This document shows, piece after piece, positions 1 to 7,793 of a DNA stretch of 33,098 nucleotides. The first letter of the stretch is position 1; each line of letters begins with the position of its first letter. Origin of the DNA: Vitreoscilla sp. (GTDB taxonomy: Bacteria; Pseudomonadota; Gammaproteobacteria; Burkholderiales; Burkholderiaceae_C); contig JADMKA010000076.1 of the NCBI GenBank assembly GCA_018780145.1, positions 1-33,098 of the forward strand, read 5' to 3'. The notes beneath the pieces are model-generated. The model made no database searches. It saw only the letters and a program-made list of their open reading frames with translations, and was not told the origin of the DNA. Made by a program: the position numbers and the translations under genes.

Positions 1-752
1 GCACGCCGGGCAAGGTGGCGATCTTCGCCACCTGCTATGTCAACTACAACGAGCCGGGCATCGGCCACGATCTGCTGAAAGTCCTCGAGCACAACGACAT
101 CCCGTACGAGATCGTCGAGAAGGAAAAGTGCTGTGGCATGCCCAAGCTCGAGCTGGGCGATCTCGATGCCGTGGCCGAGCACAAGGCTGCCAACATTCCC
201 GTGCTGGCCCGCTACGCCAAGGAGGGCTTCGCCATCCTCAGCGCCATCCCCAGCTGCACCCTGATGTTCAAGCAGGAGCTGCCGCTGATGTTCCCGGACG
301 AGGCCGATGTGCAGCTCGTCAAGCAGGCGATGTTCGATCCCTTCGAGTACCTGATCGCCCGCCACAAGGACGGCCTGCTGAAGCTCGACTTCAAGAACGC
401 GCTGGGCAAGGTCAGCTACCACATCCCCTGCCACGGGCGGGTGCAGAACATCGGCCGCAAGACCGAGGAGATGTTCAAGCTCATCGGCAAGTCGGTGACG
501 GTGCAGCTCAACACCGTCGAGCGTTGCTCGGGTCATGCCGGCACCTACGGCGTGAAGACCCCATACCACCCCATCGCGATGAAGATCGGCAAACCCGTCT
601 TCAAGGCCATGGCCAAGGACGAGCCCGACGTGATCAGCAGCGATTGCGCGCTGGCCGGCCACCACATCGCGCAGGGCATGGCGGCTGCCGGCACGCCGGC
701 CAAGGCCCTGCAACACCCCCTGAGCCTGGTGCGCCTGGCCTACGGACTGTGA
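1..752 (+). CDS. CCG-domain Fe-S protein (heterodisulfide reductase/GlpC-like), 5' truncated
   Basis: The reading frame is open from base 3, so the gene starts upstream of the window; the GTG at 15 is only an internal codon. The visible 250 residues carry two CCG (cysteine-rich) domains of the kind that bind Fe-S clusters in heterodisulfide reductase HdrB and GlpC. The first has an early Cys (FATC), then KCCGMP, then PSC. The second has IPCHGR, then RCSGHAG, then SSDC. In the second domain the usual Cys-Cys pair reads Cys-Ser. An electron-transfer role is inferred from the family; the partner and substrate are unknown. The stop TGA (750-752) is followed by a strong Shine-Dalgarno and a DUF3501 gene 10 bp later, so the two are probably co-transcribed. 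In related genomes, from memory, a rubrerythrin gene often precedes this pair. Confidence 0.85.
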   Translation, partial: TPGKVAIFATCYVNYNEPGIGHDLLKVLEHNDIPYEIVEKEKCCGMPKLELGDLDAVAEHKAANIPVLARYAKEGFAILSAIPSCTLMFKQELPLMFPDEADVQLVKQAMFDPFEYLIARHKDGLLKLDFKNALGKVSYHIPCHGRVQNIGRKTEEMFKLIGKSVTVQLNTVERCSGHAGTYGVKTPYHPIAMKIGKPVFKAMAKDEPDVISSDCALAGHHIAQGMAAAGTPAKALQHPLSLVRLAYGL

Positions 753-762
753 GGAGAACGAG

Positions 763-1347
763 ATGACCATCACCCGAGGCAGCCTCCTCACGCTCGAGGC
801 CTACGCGAGGATCCGGAAGTCCGACAAACCTTCTGTTATCGCCCACCGCCGCCTGCGCAGCGTGCGCCTGGGTGACCACATCACCGTGCAGTTCGAGGAC
901 GAGCAGACCATCCGCCGCCAGATCCAGGAAATGCTGCACATCGAGAAGATCTTCGACGAGGACGGCATCCAGTCAGAGATCGAGGCCTACGCGCCGCTCG
1001 TGCCCGATGGCACCAACTGGAAAGCCACGATGCTGATCGAGTACCCGGATCCGAACGAGCGCAAGCGCGAACTGGGCCGCCTGATCGGCGTCGAGGACCG
1101 CATGTTCGTCGAGGTCGAGGGCCATGCGCGGGCCTATGCCATCGCCGACGAGGACCTGGACCGCGAGAACGACGAGAAGACCTCCGCAGTGCACTTCCTT
1201 CGCTTCGAGTTGCCCCCCTCGGCACGCGACGCGGTGTGCGCCGGTGCCGGCGTCAAGCTCGGCTGCGATCACACCAACTACCCGGCGCACGTGGCCATTG
1301 CCCCCGAGACCCTGGCCAGCCTGGCGAGCGACCTGCGCTCGCGTTGA
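763..1347 (+). CDS. DUF3501 family protein
   Basis: The protein has 194 residues and matches the DUF3501 family as I remember it: an N-terminal MTITRGSLLTLEAYARIR-like opening, an R-QIQEML-EKIF segment near residues 46-60, and a C-terminal segment reading GCDHTNYPAH. There is no signal peptide or membrane segment, so it should be cytoplasmic. The start ATG at 763 has GAGGAGA at 751-757. It lies 10 bp behind the CCG Fe-S gene, and this pairing is recurrent in proteobacteria, which suggests a shared redox or peroxide-related job; the biochemical function is not established. The protein is acidic and rich in Glu, Asp and Arg. Confidence 0.85.
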   Translation: MTITRGSLLTLEAYARIRKSDKPSVIAHRRLRSVRLGDHITVQFEDEQTIRRQIQEMLHIEKIFDEDGIQSEIEAYAPLVPDGTNWKATMLIEYPDPNERKRELGRLIGVEDRMFVEVEGHARAYAIADEDLDRENDEKTSAVHFLRFELPPSARDAVCAGAGVKLGCDHTNYPAHVAIAPETLASLASDLRSR

Positions 1348-1413
1348 CGGCATCCGGTCGCGGGCGTACAACCGCGGCAGGCGGGGCCTCTTGCCCCTGC
1401 CGAGGAGGCGATC

Positions 1414-1800
1414 ATGGGTCTGCTCGACACCGCTGAGGTGACCTGCATGCTGCCGGTGAAGGACTTGGCCCGCGCGCGGGCCTTCTACGAGCAGCGGCTG
1501 GGCCTCACCCCCCTGGGCGCCAAGCCCGATGGCAAGTTCATCTACCGCAGCGGCGGCACCGAACTGGCCCTGTTCCCCAAGCCGGAAGGCACGCAGGCCA
1601 CGCACACCGCCATGAGCTTCCGCGTCGCGGACATCCGGCAGGCGGTGGCCGAACTGGCCGGCCGCGGGGTGGTCTTTGCCGACTACGATTTGCCGGGCCT
1701 GAAGACCGTGGAGCATGTTTGCGTGCTGGGTTCCGAGAAGGCGGCCTGGTTCGAGGACACCGAAGGCAACATCCTCTGCCTGCACGAGGACCTGGCCTGA
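1414..1800 (+). CDS. VOC-family protein (glyoxalase/bleomycin-resistance fold)
   Basis: This 128-residue single-domain protein has the vicinal-oxygen-chelate pattern: a first beta-alpha-beta unit (MLPVKDLARARAFYEQRLGL, near residues 11-31), a middle segment with the substrate-side strands, and a C-terminal motif WFEDTEGNILCLHED ending in the metal-ligand-type Glu/His region. AGGAGG at 1403-1408 sits five bases before the ATG. The family covers lyases, dioxygenases and binding proteins, so the substrate cannot be named. It lies 66 bp after the DUF3501 gene on the same strand and may be read through from it, but has its own strong ribosome-binding site. Confidence 0.85.
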   Translation: MGLLDTAEVTCMLPVKDLARARAFYEQRLGLTPLGAKPDGKFIYRSGGTELALFPKPEGTQATHTAMSFRVADIRQAVAELAGRGVVFADYDLPGLKTVEHVCVLGSEKAAWFEDTEGNILCLHEDLA

Positions 1801-1835
1801 CCGCTCACCCGAGCACCGAGCACCGGGCGCCGGAT

Positions 1836-1914
1836 CTCAGCCGAGCGCCGGGCCGCTCCCAAGCCGGCTGAGCACCCGCCTGGCGGGTGGGGCCGGTATG
1901 CCGGCACCGGGTGC
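1836..1914. repeat. Dispersed structured intergenic repeat, copy A
   Basis: This stretch lies between two convergent stop codons (1800 and 1921). Its core, 1844-1914, is present in inverted orientation at 8174-8243 with about six differences over 70 bp, and its first third (1836-1868) recurs at 27526-27558. It holds an 8-bp hairpin CACCCGCC/GGCGGGTG (1873-1880 and 1882-1889), a second stem CCGGT/ACCGG around the sequence near 1893-1910, and a weak third stem AGCG/CGCT at its left end. It behaves like a REP- or MITE-like extragenic element and may also act as a bidirectional terminator here. No protein is encoded. Confidence 0.75.
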
Positions 1915-1920
1915 CTCAAC

Positions 1921-2796
1921 TCAGGCCTTGGCTTCCCGCCGCAGCCGCCACAGCGATTCGGCGCTGTAGAGCCCCAGTGCGACCCAGATCAGCACGAAAC
2001 CGGTCAGGCGCTCGGGCTGCAGCGGCTCGTGGAACAGCCACACCGCCAGCATGAACTGGATCGTCGGCGCCAAGTACTGCAGCAGCCCCAGCGTGGCCAT
2101 GGTGACGCGGCGCGCACCGTGTGCGAACAGCAGCAGCGGAACGGCGGTCAGCGGCCCCGCAAAGAGCAGCCAGGCCCAGGTCGGGGCGTCGGCCTGGGAC
2201 AGCGTGCCACCGTGGAAGCTCAGCCAGACCAGCGCCGGCACGGCCAGGGGCGCGAGCAGCGCCGTCTCCAGTGCCAAGCCCTCCAGCGCGCCCAGCGGCG
2301 CCGTCTTGCGCAGCAGGCCGTACAGGCCGAAGCTCAGTGCCAAGGTCAGTGCGATCCAGGGCGGGACGCCCGCCGTCCAGGTCAGCCACGCCACGCCGGC
2401 CGCTGCCACCGCCAAGGCCCAACGCTGCGCTGACCTCAGCTTCTCGTGCAGGAACAGCATGCCCAGCAGCACGTTGACCAGCGGGTTGATGAAGTAGCCC
2501 AGGCTCGCTTCCATCACTCGGCCGTTGTTCACGGCCCAGACGTAGACCAGCCAGTTGGACGACAGCAGCAGGGCGCTGAGGGCGAACACGGCCAACGTGC
2601 GCGGCTGCTTCACCACCCCGGCCAGCCAGGCCCAGCGGTGTTGCACGGCCAGCAGGATCAGCACGAAGGCCAGCGACCAGACCGATCGGTGCAAGACGAT
2701 CTCCAGCGCTGGAACGCTGGCGATCTGGCGGAAGTACAGCGGAAACAGGCCCCACAAGGCGTAGGACAGGGCGGCGGCAAGCAGGCCGGCGGGCAT
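1921..2796 (-). CDS. rarD: RarD-type EamA-family transporter
   Basis: The protein has 291 residues, close to E. coli RarD (296). It is very hydrophobic, with about ten predicted membrane helices in two EamA halves, and carries family stretches such as YALWGLFPLYF near the N-terminus, SSNWLVYVWAVNNG near residue 80, and ASLGYFINPLVNVLLG, followed by LQYLAPTIQFMLAV in the second half. RarD belongs to the drug/metabolite transporter superfamily and is thought to export or import small metabolites; the substrate is not known. The frame stays open upstream to 3246, but the ATG at 2796 gives the family's normal N-terminus. It lies 137 bp downstream of truC on the same strand. Confidence 0.9.
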   Translation of the reverse strand: MPAGLLAAALSYALWGLFPLYFRQIASVPALEIVLHRSVWSLAFVLILLAVQHRWAWLAGVVKQPRTLAVFALSALLLSSNWLVYVWAVNNGRVMEASLGYFINPLVNVLLGMLFLHEKLRSAQRWALAVAAAGVAWLTWTAGVPPWIALTLALSFGLYGLLRKTAPLGALEGLALETALLAPLAVPALVWLSFHGGTLSQADAPTWAWLLFAGPLTAVPLLLFAHGARRVTMATLGLLQYLAPTIQFMLAVWLFHEPLQPERLTGFVLIWVALGLYSAESLWRLRREAKA

Positions 2797-2933
2797 GGGC
2801 AGGGGGCCGGCATCGGCGGCCACTGTGGCAACCGGGCGATTGTCGGCGCTGCACTGCGGCACCGTCGGCGTGGGTGAATTCGGCCTCGCTGCGGCTGCGA
2901 GGTGCAGTGCAGCGGCCCGTGGCCGATCTGCGG

Positions 2934-3665
2934 TCAACGCTCCGATCGAACCGGCTCCAGCAAGGGCTGCCATTCCGGCCCCGGCGTCGCCTCGAAGCGC
3001 ATGGGTCGCCCGTCGGCAGGGTGCGGCAACTCCAACACCCGGGCATGCAGCCACAGCCGCTGCAGGCCCAGCCAGGCGGCCACTGCACGGTTGTGCACTC
3101 CCTTGCCATGGGTGGCGTCGCCGACGATCGGATGTGCCAGGTGCTTCAGGTGGCGCCGGATCTGGTGCCGGCGCCCGCTCAGCGGGCGGGCCTCGACCAG
3201 TGCGTAGCGGCTGGTGGCATGGCGAGAATCCACGCTGAACGGCCACTCGAAGCCGGCCAGGCGGTCGAACAGGGTGCGCGCCGGCAGGCGTGGCTGGCCG
3301 GCACTTGCGAACTCGGGGTCACGCGCCAGCGCATGGTCCAGGTCGACATGCTCGGCGGGCCAGCCGCGCACCAGGGCCAGGTAGCGCTTGGCCACCTGTT
3401 CGCCCTCGAAGGCAGCGCCGAGAGCACGGGCGGCCCGGGCATGGCAACTCAGCACCAGCAGGCCCGAGGTGCCCTTGTCCAGGCGGTGGGCCGGTGCCAG
3501 GCTGGGTGGCCCGTCGGGGCCGAGCTGCGCGCGCAAGCGTTCCAGCAGGGTATCGCTCTCGTGGGCGTCGAGCGAGCTGCGGTGCACCAGCAGGCCGGCC
3601 GGCTTGTCGACTACCAGCAGGTGGTCGTCACGGTAGAGGATGGTCAGGTCGGCAGGCAGATTCAC
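2934..3665 (-). CDS. truC: tRNA pseudouridine(65) synthase TruC
   Basis: This RluA-family enzyme isomerises a uridine to pseudouridine; TruC modifies U65 in tRNA acceptor stems. The 243-residue protein shows the catalytic motif HRLDKGTSG with Asp63. It also shows TruC-like features rather than RluA or RluC features: LVHRSSLD near residue 26, ATSRYALVE in the middle, and GRRHQIRRHLKHLAHPIVGD followed by LGLQRLWLHA near the C-terminus. No S4 RNA-binding domain is present, as expected for TruC. The start codon is GTG at 3665. The gene is divergent from the membrane protein at 3814 and lies upstream of rarD. Confidence 0.88.
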   Translation of the reverse strand: MNLPADLTILYRDDHLLVVDKPAGLLVHRSSLDAHESDTLLERLRAQLGPDGPPSLAPAHRLDKGTSGLLVLSCHARAARALGAAFEGEQVAKRYLALVRGWPAEHVDLDHALARDPEFASAGQPRLPARTLFDRLAGFEWPFSVDSRHATSRYALVEARPLSGRRHQIRRHLKHLAHPIVGDATHGKGVHNRAVAAWLGLQRLWLHARVLELPHPADGRPMRFEATPGPEWQPLLEPVRSER

Positions 3666-3813
3666 GGTGGGTGTGGAAAGCGCGCCACGAAAGCGCGTCG
3701 AATCATCCTACGTGTTAGGGAGGGCCCCCTTTCGAGGGAATGACATGGGTGGTTGCACCTTGAAAAATGGCGGACACATTGGGGCGGCACCATGCGCCTC
3801 ACGGGAGACCACC

Positions 3814-4359
3814 ATGCCACAGACCTATTACCTCGGCTACCGCTCGCTCTTCGTCACGCTCACCGCCTGGGCCGCCATCATGCTGGCCGCGGTGGCCTGC
3901 GCCTTCGGGGCGATCCAGCAGGCCGCGCTGGCCTCCTGGGCGCCCGGGCTGGAGGCCTCGGTGCAGGTCGAGCCCATGCCGCTGGTCAGCGGGCTGATGC
4001 TGAGCTACCTGCCCTGGGCCGTCGGCGCTGGGCTGATGATCTCGGTGGCCTTGCTGGTGGCGGCTGTCGGCCTGCTGATGCGCCTGGAGTGGGCTCGCCG
4101 CGTCTTCATCGGCCTGCTGGTGGTCGCCATCGCCGCGAACTTGGGCAGCCTGTGGTTGCAGCACGAGTTCGTGCAGTCGCTGGTCGACGCCACGCTGCGC
4201 CAGACACCCCTGCCCACCGGCGCGGCCGGCGTGTTCGGTGGCTTCGTGGCCGCGGCGCGGTGGCTCTCAGGCCTCGTCACGTTGTTCGCCTGCGGCGGGC
4301 TGGTCTGGGTCATCCGCCGGTTGATGTCCCCGAAGGTTCGCCAGGAATTTGTCGCCTGA
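3814..4359 (+). CDS. Four-helix membrane protein of unknown function
   Basis: I do not recognise this 181-residue protein. It has about four hydrophobic helices, near residues 10-33, 57-85, 90-108 and 140-166, separated by a polar loop (residues 34-55) and by a longer one around residues 110-138, so both termini should lie on the same side of the membrane. The start was set at ATG 3814 because GGGAG (3803-3807) precedes it and the membrane part begins right after; the open frame reaches back to 3640 but that part looks non-coding. It runs divergently from truC and ends 4 bp before the convergent ychJ stop. Confidence 0.7.
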   Translation: MPQTYYLGYRSLFVTLTAWAAIMLAAVACAFGAIQQAALASWAPGLEASVQVEPMPLVSGLMLSYLPWAVGAGLMISVALLVAAVGLLMRLEWARRVFIGLLVVAIAANLGSLWLQHEFVQSLVDATLRQTPLPTGAAGVFGGFVAAARWLSGLVTLFACGGLVWVIRRLMSPKVRQEFVA

Positions 4360-4363
4360 TCTG

Positions 4364-4759
4364 TCAGGTGATGTCCCCGTCCACGTAGTACCAACGCCCG
4401 TCCGCCTCGCGCACGAAGCGGCTGGTCTCGTGCAGGCGGTGGGCACGGCCGCCGAGCTTGCTGCGGGCCACGAACTCCACCGTGGCGTGTCGTTCATCCT
4501 GGGGCTGGTGTCGCTTGACCACCAGCCCCAGCCATTTGAGCCCTGGCTCGTTGGCCTCCAGGGTGGTGGGGCGGGTGCTGGCGTGCCAGGTGTCCCGGAG
4601 GTAGCCCACCTGGCCCAGAACGAAAGCGCTGTAACGTGAACGCATGAGGGCTTCCGCATCGGGGGCTTGCAGGTGCTCAGGTCCGGTGTGCCAGCGGCCG
4701 CAACAGGCGGGGTAGGGCAGGCTGCTTCCGCAAGGGCAAGAGGTTTCAACGGTCGGCAT
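4364..4759 (-). CDS. ychJ: YchJ family (UPF0225) SEC-C motif protein
   Basis: This 131-residue protein begins with a SEC-C-type zinc motif (CPCGS at residues 8-12 followed by PACCGRWH), then the YchJ core: AEALMRSRYSAFVLG, YLRDTWH-STRP, and a C-terminal NTF2-like half ending HETSRFVREADGRWYYVDGD. The family is widespread and uncharacterised; the motif is shared with the SecA tail, where it binds zinc. The length matches the usual 130-160 residues. Its start codon is 79 bp from the divergent imuA start, so the promoter regions are shared. Confidence 0.9.
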   Translation of the reverse strand: MPTVETSCPCGSSLPYPACCGRWHTGPEHLQAPDAEALMRSRYSAFVLGQVGYLRDTWHASTRPTTLEANEPGLKWLGLVVKRHQPQDERHATVEFVARSKLGGRAHRLHETSRFVREADGRWYYVDGDIT

Positions 4760-4788
4760 GCATGTGATCTTGCCTCACGGCAGCCAGC

Positions 4789-4817
4789 TTGAAGCCAGGC
4801 CCGGGCGGGGCTAAGAT
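4789..4817 (+). promoter_or_regulatory. Candidate imuA promoter
   Basis: A TTGAAG hexamer (4789-4794) and a TAAGAT hexamer (4812-4817) are separated by exactly 17 bp, each matching four of six positions of the sigma-70 consensus. The predicted start of transcription falls near 4824, inside the LexA box, leaving a leader of only about 15 bases and no clear Shine-Dalgarno before the ATG at 4839. Confidence 0.5.
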
Positions 4818-4836
4818 ACTGTACAAATTAACAGTA
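4817..4836. promoter_or_regulatory. LexA-binding site (SOS box) of imuA-imuB
   Basis: The sequence TACTGTACAAATTAACAGTA is a perfect CTGT-N8-ACAG palindrome with matching TA flanks, which is the gamma/betaproteobacterial LexA consensus. It overlaps the predicted -10 box and transcription start, the expected position for repression, and lies two bases before the imuA start codon. The regulated cassette is a known SOS target. Confidence 0.92.
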
Positions 4837-4838
4837 TC

Positions 4839-5642
4839 ATGAGCCTGCCTGCCACCCCACTGCCAGCCCGTTCCGCCCTGCTGGCCCAGCCCAGCGGGCT
4901 GCACCCGGCGCTCTGGCGCGCCCACGGGGGAGGCGAGCGAGCTGGCGGCAGCACCGTGGCCAGCGGCTTTGTCGCGCTCGATGCCGAGTTGCCCGGTGGC
5001 GGCTGGCCGGTGCGCGTGCTCACCGAGTTGCTGCTCGCTCAACCCGGGGTGGGCGAGATCCGCCTGCTGGCACCTGCACTGGCCGCCTTGGCGCGTGGTG
5101 GCCGCAGCGTGATGCTGTTCGATCCGCCGGCTGAGCTCAGCGCCACGGCGTTGGCGCAGCTCGGCTGGCCGCCGGGGCAGTGCATCGTCGTGCGCGGCCG
5201 CGATGGCGTTCGCCATCCCAGCTTGCGCCGGCATTTGCCGGGCGCCGATGTCTGCTGGGCGCTGGAGCAGGTGCTGCGCAGCGGCCAGGCCGGGGCAGTG
5301 CTGGCCTGGTTGGGAGCTGCAGCACGGCCCGATGCCCTGAGGCGCCTGCAACTGGCGGCACAGTCCCACGAAGGCCCCGCCTTCCTGCTGCGTGAACTCG
5401 CTGAACGTATCCGGCCCAGCCCGGCGCCCTTGCGCCTGTCCTTGCACACCGCAGGTCCTGACGAACTGGCAGTTCAGGTTGTCAAGCGGCGCGGTCCGGC
5501 CATGTCTCGGCCATTGCACCTGGCCCTGTCACCAGTGCTCTCGGAGCGCTCCCGTGCCCTCGCGCTGGCTTTGCGTGCTGGGGCGCAGGCGCCACGCAAG
5601 GCTGTGCCGGCGCCAGCCTCTTTGCAAGCCGAGCCTCGCTGA
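4839..5642 (+). CDS. imuA: Translesion synthesis-associated protein ImuA
   Basis: ImuA is a RecA-like accessory protein of the ImuA-ImuB-DnaE2 mutasome, which copies damaged DNA after SOS induction. The 267-residue protein has the family core STVASGFVALDAELPGGGWP (from about residue 38), then LTELLLAQPGVGEIRLLAPALAAL, GAVLAWLG and DALRRLQLAAQ. The region that would form the RecA Walker A loop reads without GKT, as is usual in ImuA, so no ATPase activity is predicted. Its start lies directly behind a LexA box. imuB begins 20 bp after its stop. Confidence 0.9.
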   Translation: MSLPATPLPARSALLAQPSGLHPALWRAHGGGERAGGSTVASGFVALDAELPGGGWPVRVLTELLLAQPGVGEIRLLAPALAALARGGRSVMLFDPPAELSATALAQLGWPPGQCIVVRGRDGVRHPSLRRHLPGADVCWALEQVLRSGQAGAVLAWLGAAARPDALRRLQLAAQSHEGPAFLLRELAERIRPSPAPLRLSLHTAGPDELAVQVVKRRGPAMSRPLHLALSPVLSERSRALALALRAGAQAPRKAVPAPASLQAEPR

Positions 5643-5662
5643 GCACGGCGAGGGCGGGCACC

Positions 5663-7219
5663 ATGCTCTGGTTCGGGCTGCATCTGCCGGCCTTGTCGCT
5701 GGAAACCTTCTCTGCCTTGCTCGAGCCGCCGGCCCGCGCTCGCCCGGTGGCCTTGCTGGCCCGGCACCGCATTGCCGCCGCCAACGCCGCGGCGCGCGAG
5801 CGTGGCGTCGCGCCCGGCATGAAGCGCGCCACCGCGGTGGCGTTGGTGCCGGATCTGTTGTGCGGCGAGGCCGATCCGGCGCGCGATGCCGAGGCCTTGC
5901 AATGCGTGGCGCACGCGCTGATGGCTTTCACGCCTGCCGTGTCCCTGGTGCCGCCGGAGGGCCTCGTGGCAGAGGTGCAGGCCAGCCTGCGCTGCTTCGG
6001 CGGGCCTGCCGGGCTGTGGCAGCGTCTGACTGAAGCGCTCGCGCCCCTGGGGCATCGCATCCAGCGGGCCCATGCCCCCAGCGCACTCGGCGCCAGCCTG
6101 CTGGCGCGCTGGGAGGACGATGCCGAGCCTCCCCGCCGACTGACCCGTGCCGCGCTCTGGCCGGCACCCGCGACACCGGCTCTGGACGACCCTGCCTGGG
6201 CTGAACTGCATCGCCGCCTCTCCAGCCTGCCGGCCGCCTGGCTGGCGTCGGATGCCTCCGCGCTGGCGGCATTGGAAGCCATGGGCTTGCAGACCCTGGG
6301 CGACCTCAGGCGCCAGCCCCGCTCCGGACTCAACCGCCGTTTCGGCCCCGGCCTGCTGCACACGCTCGACCGGGCCTGGGGCCTGGCCCCCGATCCACGC
6401 GAGCCCCTGGCGCCGCCGCTGCGTTTCCACAGCCAGGTCGATCTCTGGGCCCGGGCCGACAACACCGAGTCCCTGCTCGCCGGCGCCGCGGTGCTGCTCG
6501 GGCGGCTGGTCGCCTGGGCCCGGGCCCTCCACGCCCGGGTGCCCGGGTTCCGGCTGGACCTGCACCATGCCAGCCGGCTGCGCGCGAGTGCCGCAGGGGA
6601 GGCCGGCCGGCATGTCAGCCATCTGGAGATCGGCCTGGCCGAGCCCAGTGCCGATGCCCGCCACCTGCAGGCCGTGCTGCGCGAGCGCCTGGCCCGCGAG
6701 CCGCTGGCGGCGCCAGTGCTGTCGCTGGGCTTGTCCTGCGACCAGCCGGTGCTGGGCCAGCCTCCAGACGGTGAGCTCTTCCCCAGCCTGGCAGGCCAGC
6801 GCGAGGGCCTGTTGCGTCTGGTCGAGCGCCTGCAGGCCCGGCTGGGGGAGTCGGCGGTGCAGTGCCTGGCCCCCCAGGCCGACCACCGGCCGGAGCGGGC
6901 CACCACCCTGCAGGGCATCACCGGCCCAGGCCTGGCCGCTCCGCTGCCCACCGTGCCTCGATTGACCCGGCCGGTCTGGTTGCTGCCGGTGCCCCAGGCC
7001 CTGCCCGAGCGCCAGACGGGGCCATGGCTGGGCGGCCAAGCCTTGCATCTGCTGGGCGGGCCGGAGCGCATCGAGACCGGGTGGTGGGATGGCGAACTCG
7101 TCTGCCGCGACTACTTCATTGCCCAGGTTCCCGAGGGCCCGCTGCTGTGGGTCTACCGCCTGCGGCCGGCCCCCCCGTCGGGAGAACCTGGCTGGTTCCT
7201 GCACGGCCGCTTCGGTTGA
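5663..7219 (+). CDS. imuB: ImuB, inactive Y-family polymerase homologue
   Basis: ImuB is a hub protein that links the sliding clamp, ImuA and the error-prone polymerase DnaE2. The 518 residues follow the Y-family layout: an N-terminal polymerase-like part (LWFGLHLPALSLETF at the start, FTPAVSLVPPEGLVAEVQAS near residue 93), a helix-hairpin-helix-like region (MGLQTLGDLRRQPRSGL near 210) and a long C-terminal extension. The acidic metal-binding residues of active Y-family enzymes are absent (no D-x-D at the N-terminus, no SxDE), so it should be catalytically dead, as known for ImuB. A stretch QPPDGELFPS (about 366-375) could be a weak clamp-binding motif. The usual third gene, dnaE2, does not follow; a Spy-like gene begins 91 bp later. 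Confidence 0.9.
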   Translation: MLWFGLHLPALSLETFSALLEPPARARPVALLARHRIAAANAAARERGVAPGMKRATAVALVPDLLCGEADPARDAEALQCVAHALMAFTPAVSLVPPEGLVAEVQASLRCFGGPAGLWQRLTEALAPLGHRIQRAHAPSALGASLLARWEDDAEPPRRLTRAALWPAPATPALDDPAWAELHRRLSSLPAAWLASDASALAALEAMGLQTLGDLRRQPRSGLNRRFGPGLLHTLDRAWGLAPDPREPLAPPLRFHSQVDLWARADNTESLLAGAAVLLGRLVAWARALHARVPGFRLDLHHASRLRASAAGEAGRHVSHLEIGLAEPSADARHLQAVLRERLAREPLAAPVLSLGLSCDQPVLGQPPDGELFPSLAGQREGLLRLVERLQARLGESAVQCLAPQADHRPERATTLQGITGPGLAAPLPTVPRLTRPVWLLPVPQALPERQTGPWLGGQALHLLGGPERIETGWWDGELVCRDYFIAQVPEGPLLWVYRLRPAPPSGEPGWFLHGRFG

Positions 7220-7310
7220 CAAGAAACGAAACACGCCGATACCGCCACGAAAGGACGCATGGATCTTCGCCCGGCACGATGGCATCACCCTGTCACCACC
7301 TGGAGTTGTC

Positions 7311-7793
7311 ATGAAGACCTGGATCAAGAACACCCTGATCGCCGCGCTCGGCGCGAGCGTCGTGCTCGGCGGATTGGCAGTCGCCAGCCCCGGCCGCATG
7401 GGCTGTGGCATGCATGCCGGCGCCATGAGCGAAGCCGACATGACCAAGATGCGCGAGCGCATGGTCGAGCGGGCCAGCAGCGAGCTCTCGCTGGACGCCA
7501 CCCAGCGCCAGCATCTGGTGTCACTGGCCGACACGCTGCAAGCGCAGCGCCAGACCATGATGCCCGGCGGCACGAACCCGCGCGAGCAACTGTCGGCGCT
7601 GATCGCCGGCGAGCGCTTCGACGCCAGCCGCGCGCAAAGCCTGGTGCTGGAGAAGACCGAGGCCCTGCGCAACGCCAGCCCCTCGGTGATCGCCGCGGCC
7701 GCGACCTTCTATGACAGCCTGCGCCCCGAGCAGCAACAGAAGCTGCGCGAGTTCATGGCCCGCGGCCGCCATGGCGGCGGCTGGAGAAGCTGA
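7311..7793 (+). CDS. Spy/CpxP-like periplasmic protein (LTXXQ type)
   Basis: The protein has 160 residues and starts with a signal peptide (positive MKTWIKN, then a hydrophobic stretch to about residue 25, ending AVASP). The mature part is mostly helical, with a Met/His/Cys-containing beginning (MGCGMHAGAM), then SELSLDATQRQHLVSLADTL and a second helical repeat ending LRPEQQQKLREFMARG, which resembles the paired LTxxQ motifs of Spy, CpxP and CnrX-type periplasmic sensors. It probably acts as a periplasmic chaperone or sensor; metal binding is only a guess from the Met/His content. Its stop shares bases with the next ATG (TGATG), so the two are translationally coupled. Confidence 0.75.
   Translation: MKTWIKNTLIAALGASVVLGGLAVASPGRMGCGMHAGAMSEADMTKMRERMVERASSELSLDATQRQHLVSLADTLQAQRQTMMPGGTNPREQLSALIAGERFDASRAQSLVLEKTEALRNASPSVIAAAATFYDSLRPEQQQKLREFMARGRHGGGWRS

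Noticed and set aside
3670-3700. Two GAAAGCGCG copies upstream of truC as an operator.
   Set aside because: The repeat is short, GC-rich and close to the truC start, and no matching copy was seen elsewhere in the window.
3640-3813. Longer N-terminus for the four-helix membrane protein.
   Set aside because: The extra residues are polar, unlike the rest, and overlap the truC start; the ATG at 3814 has its own ribosome-binding site.
5474-7672. Long open frame on the minus strand opposite imuB (over 700 codons).
   Set aside because: It is antisense to imuB, whose protein is clearly recognised. The translation is rich in Gln, Arg, Gly and Ala without any domain, as expected from a GC-rich shadow frame.
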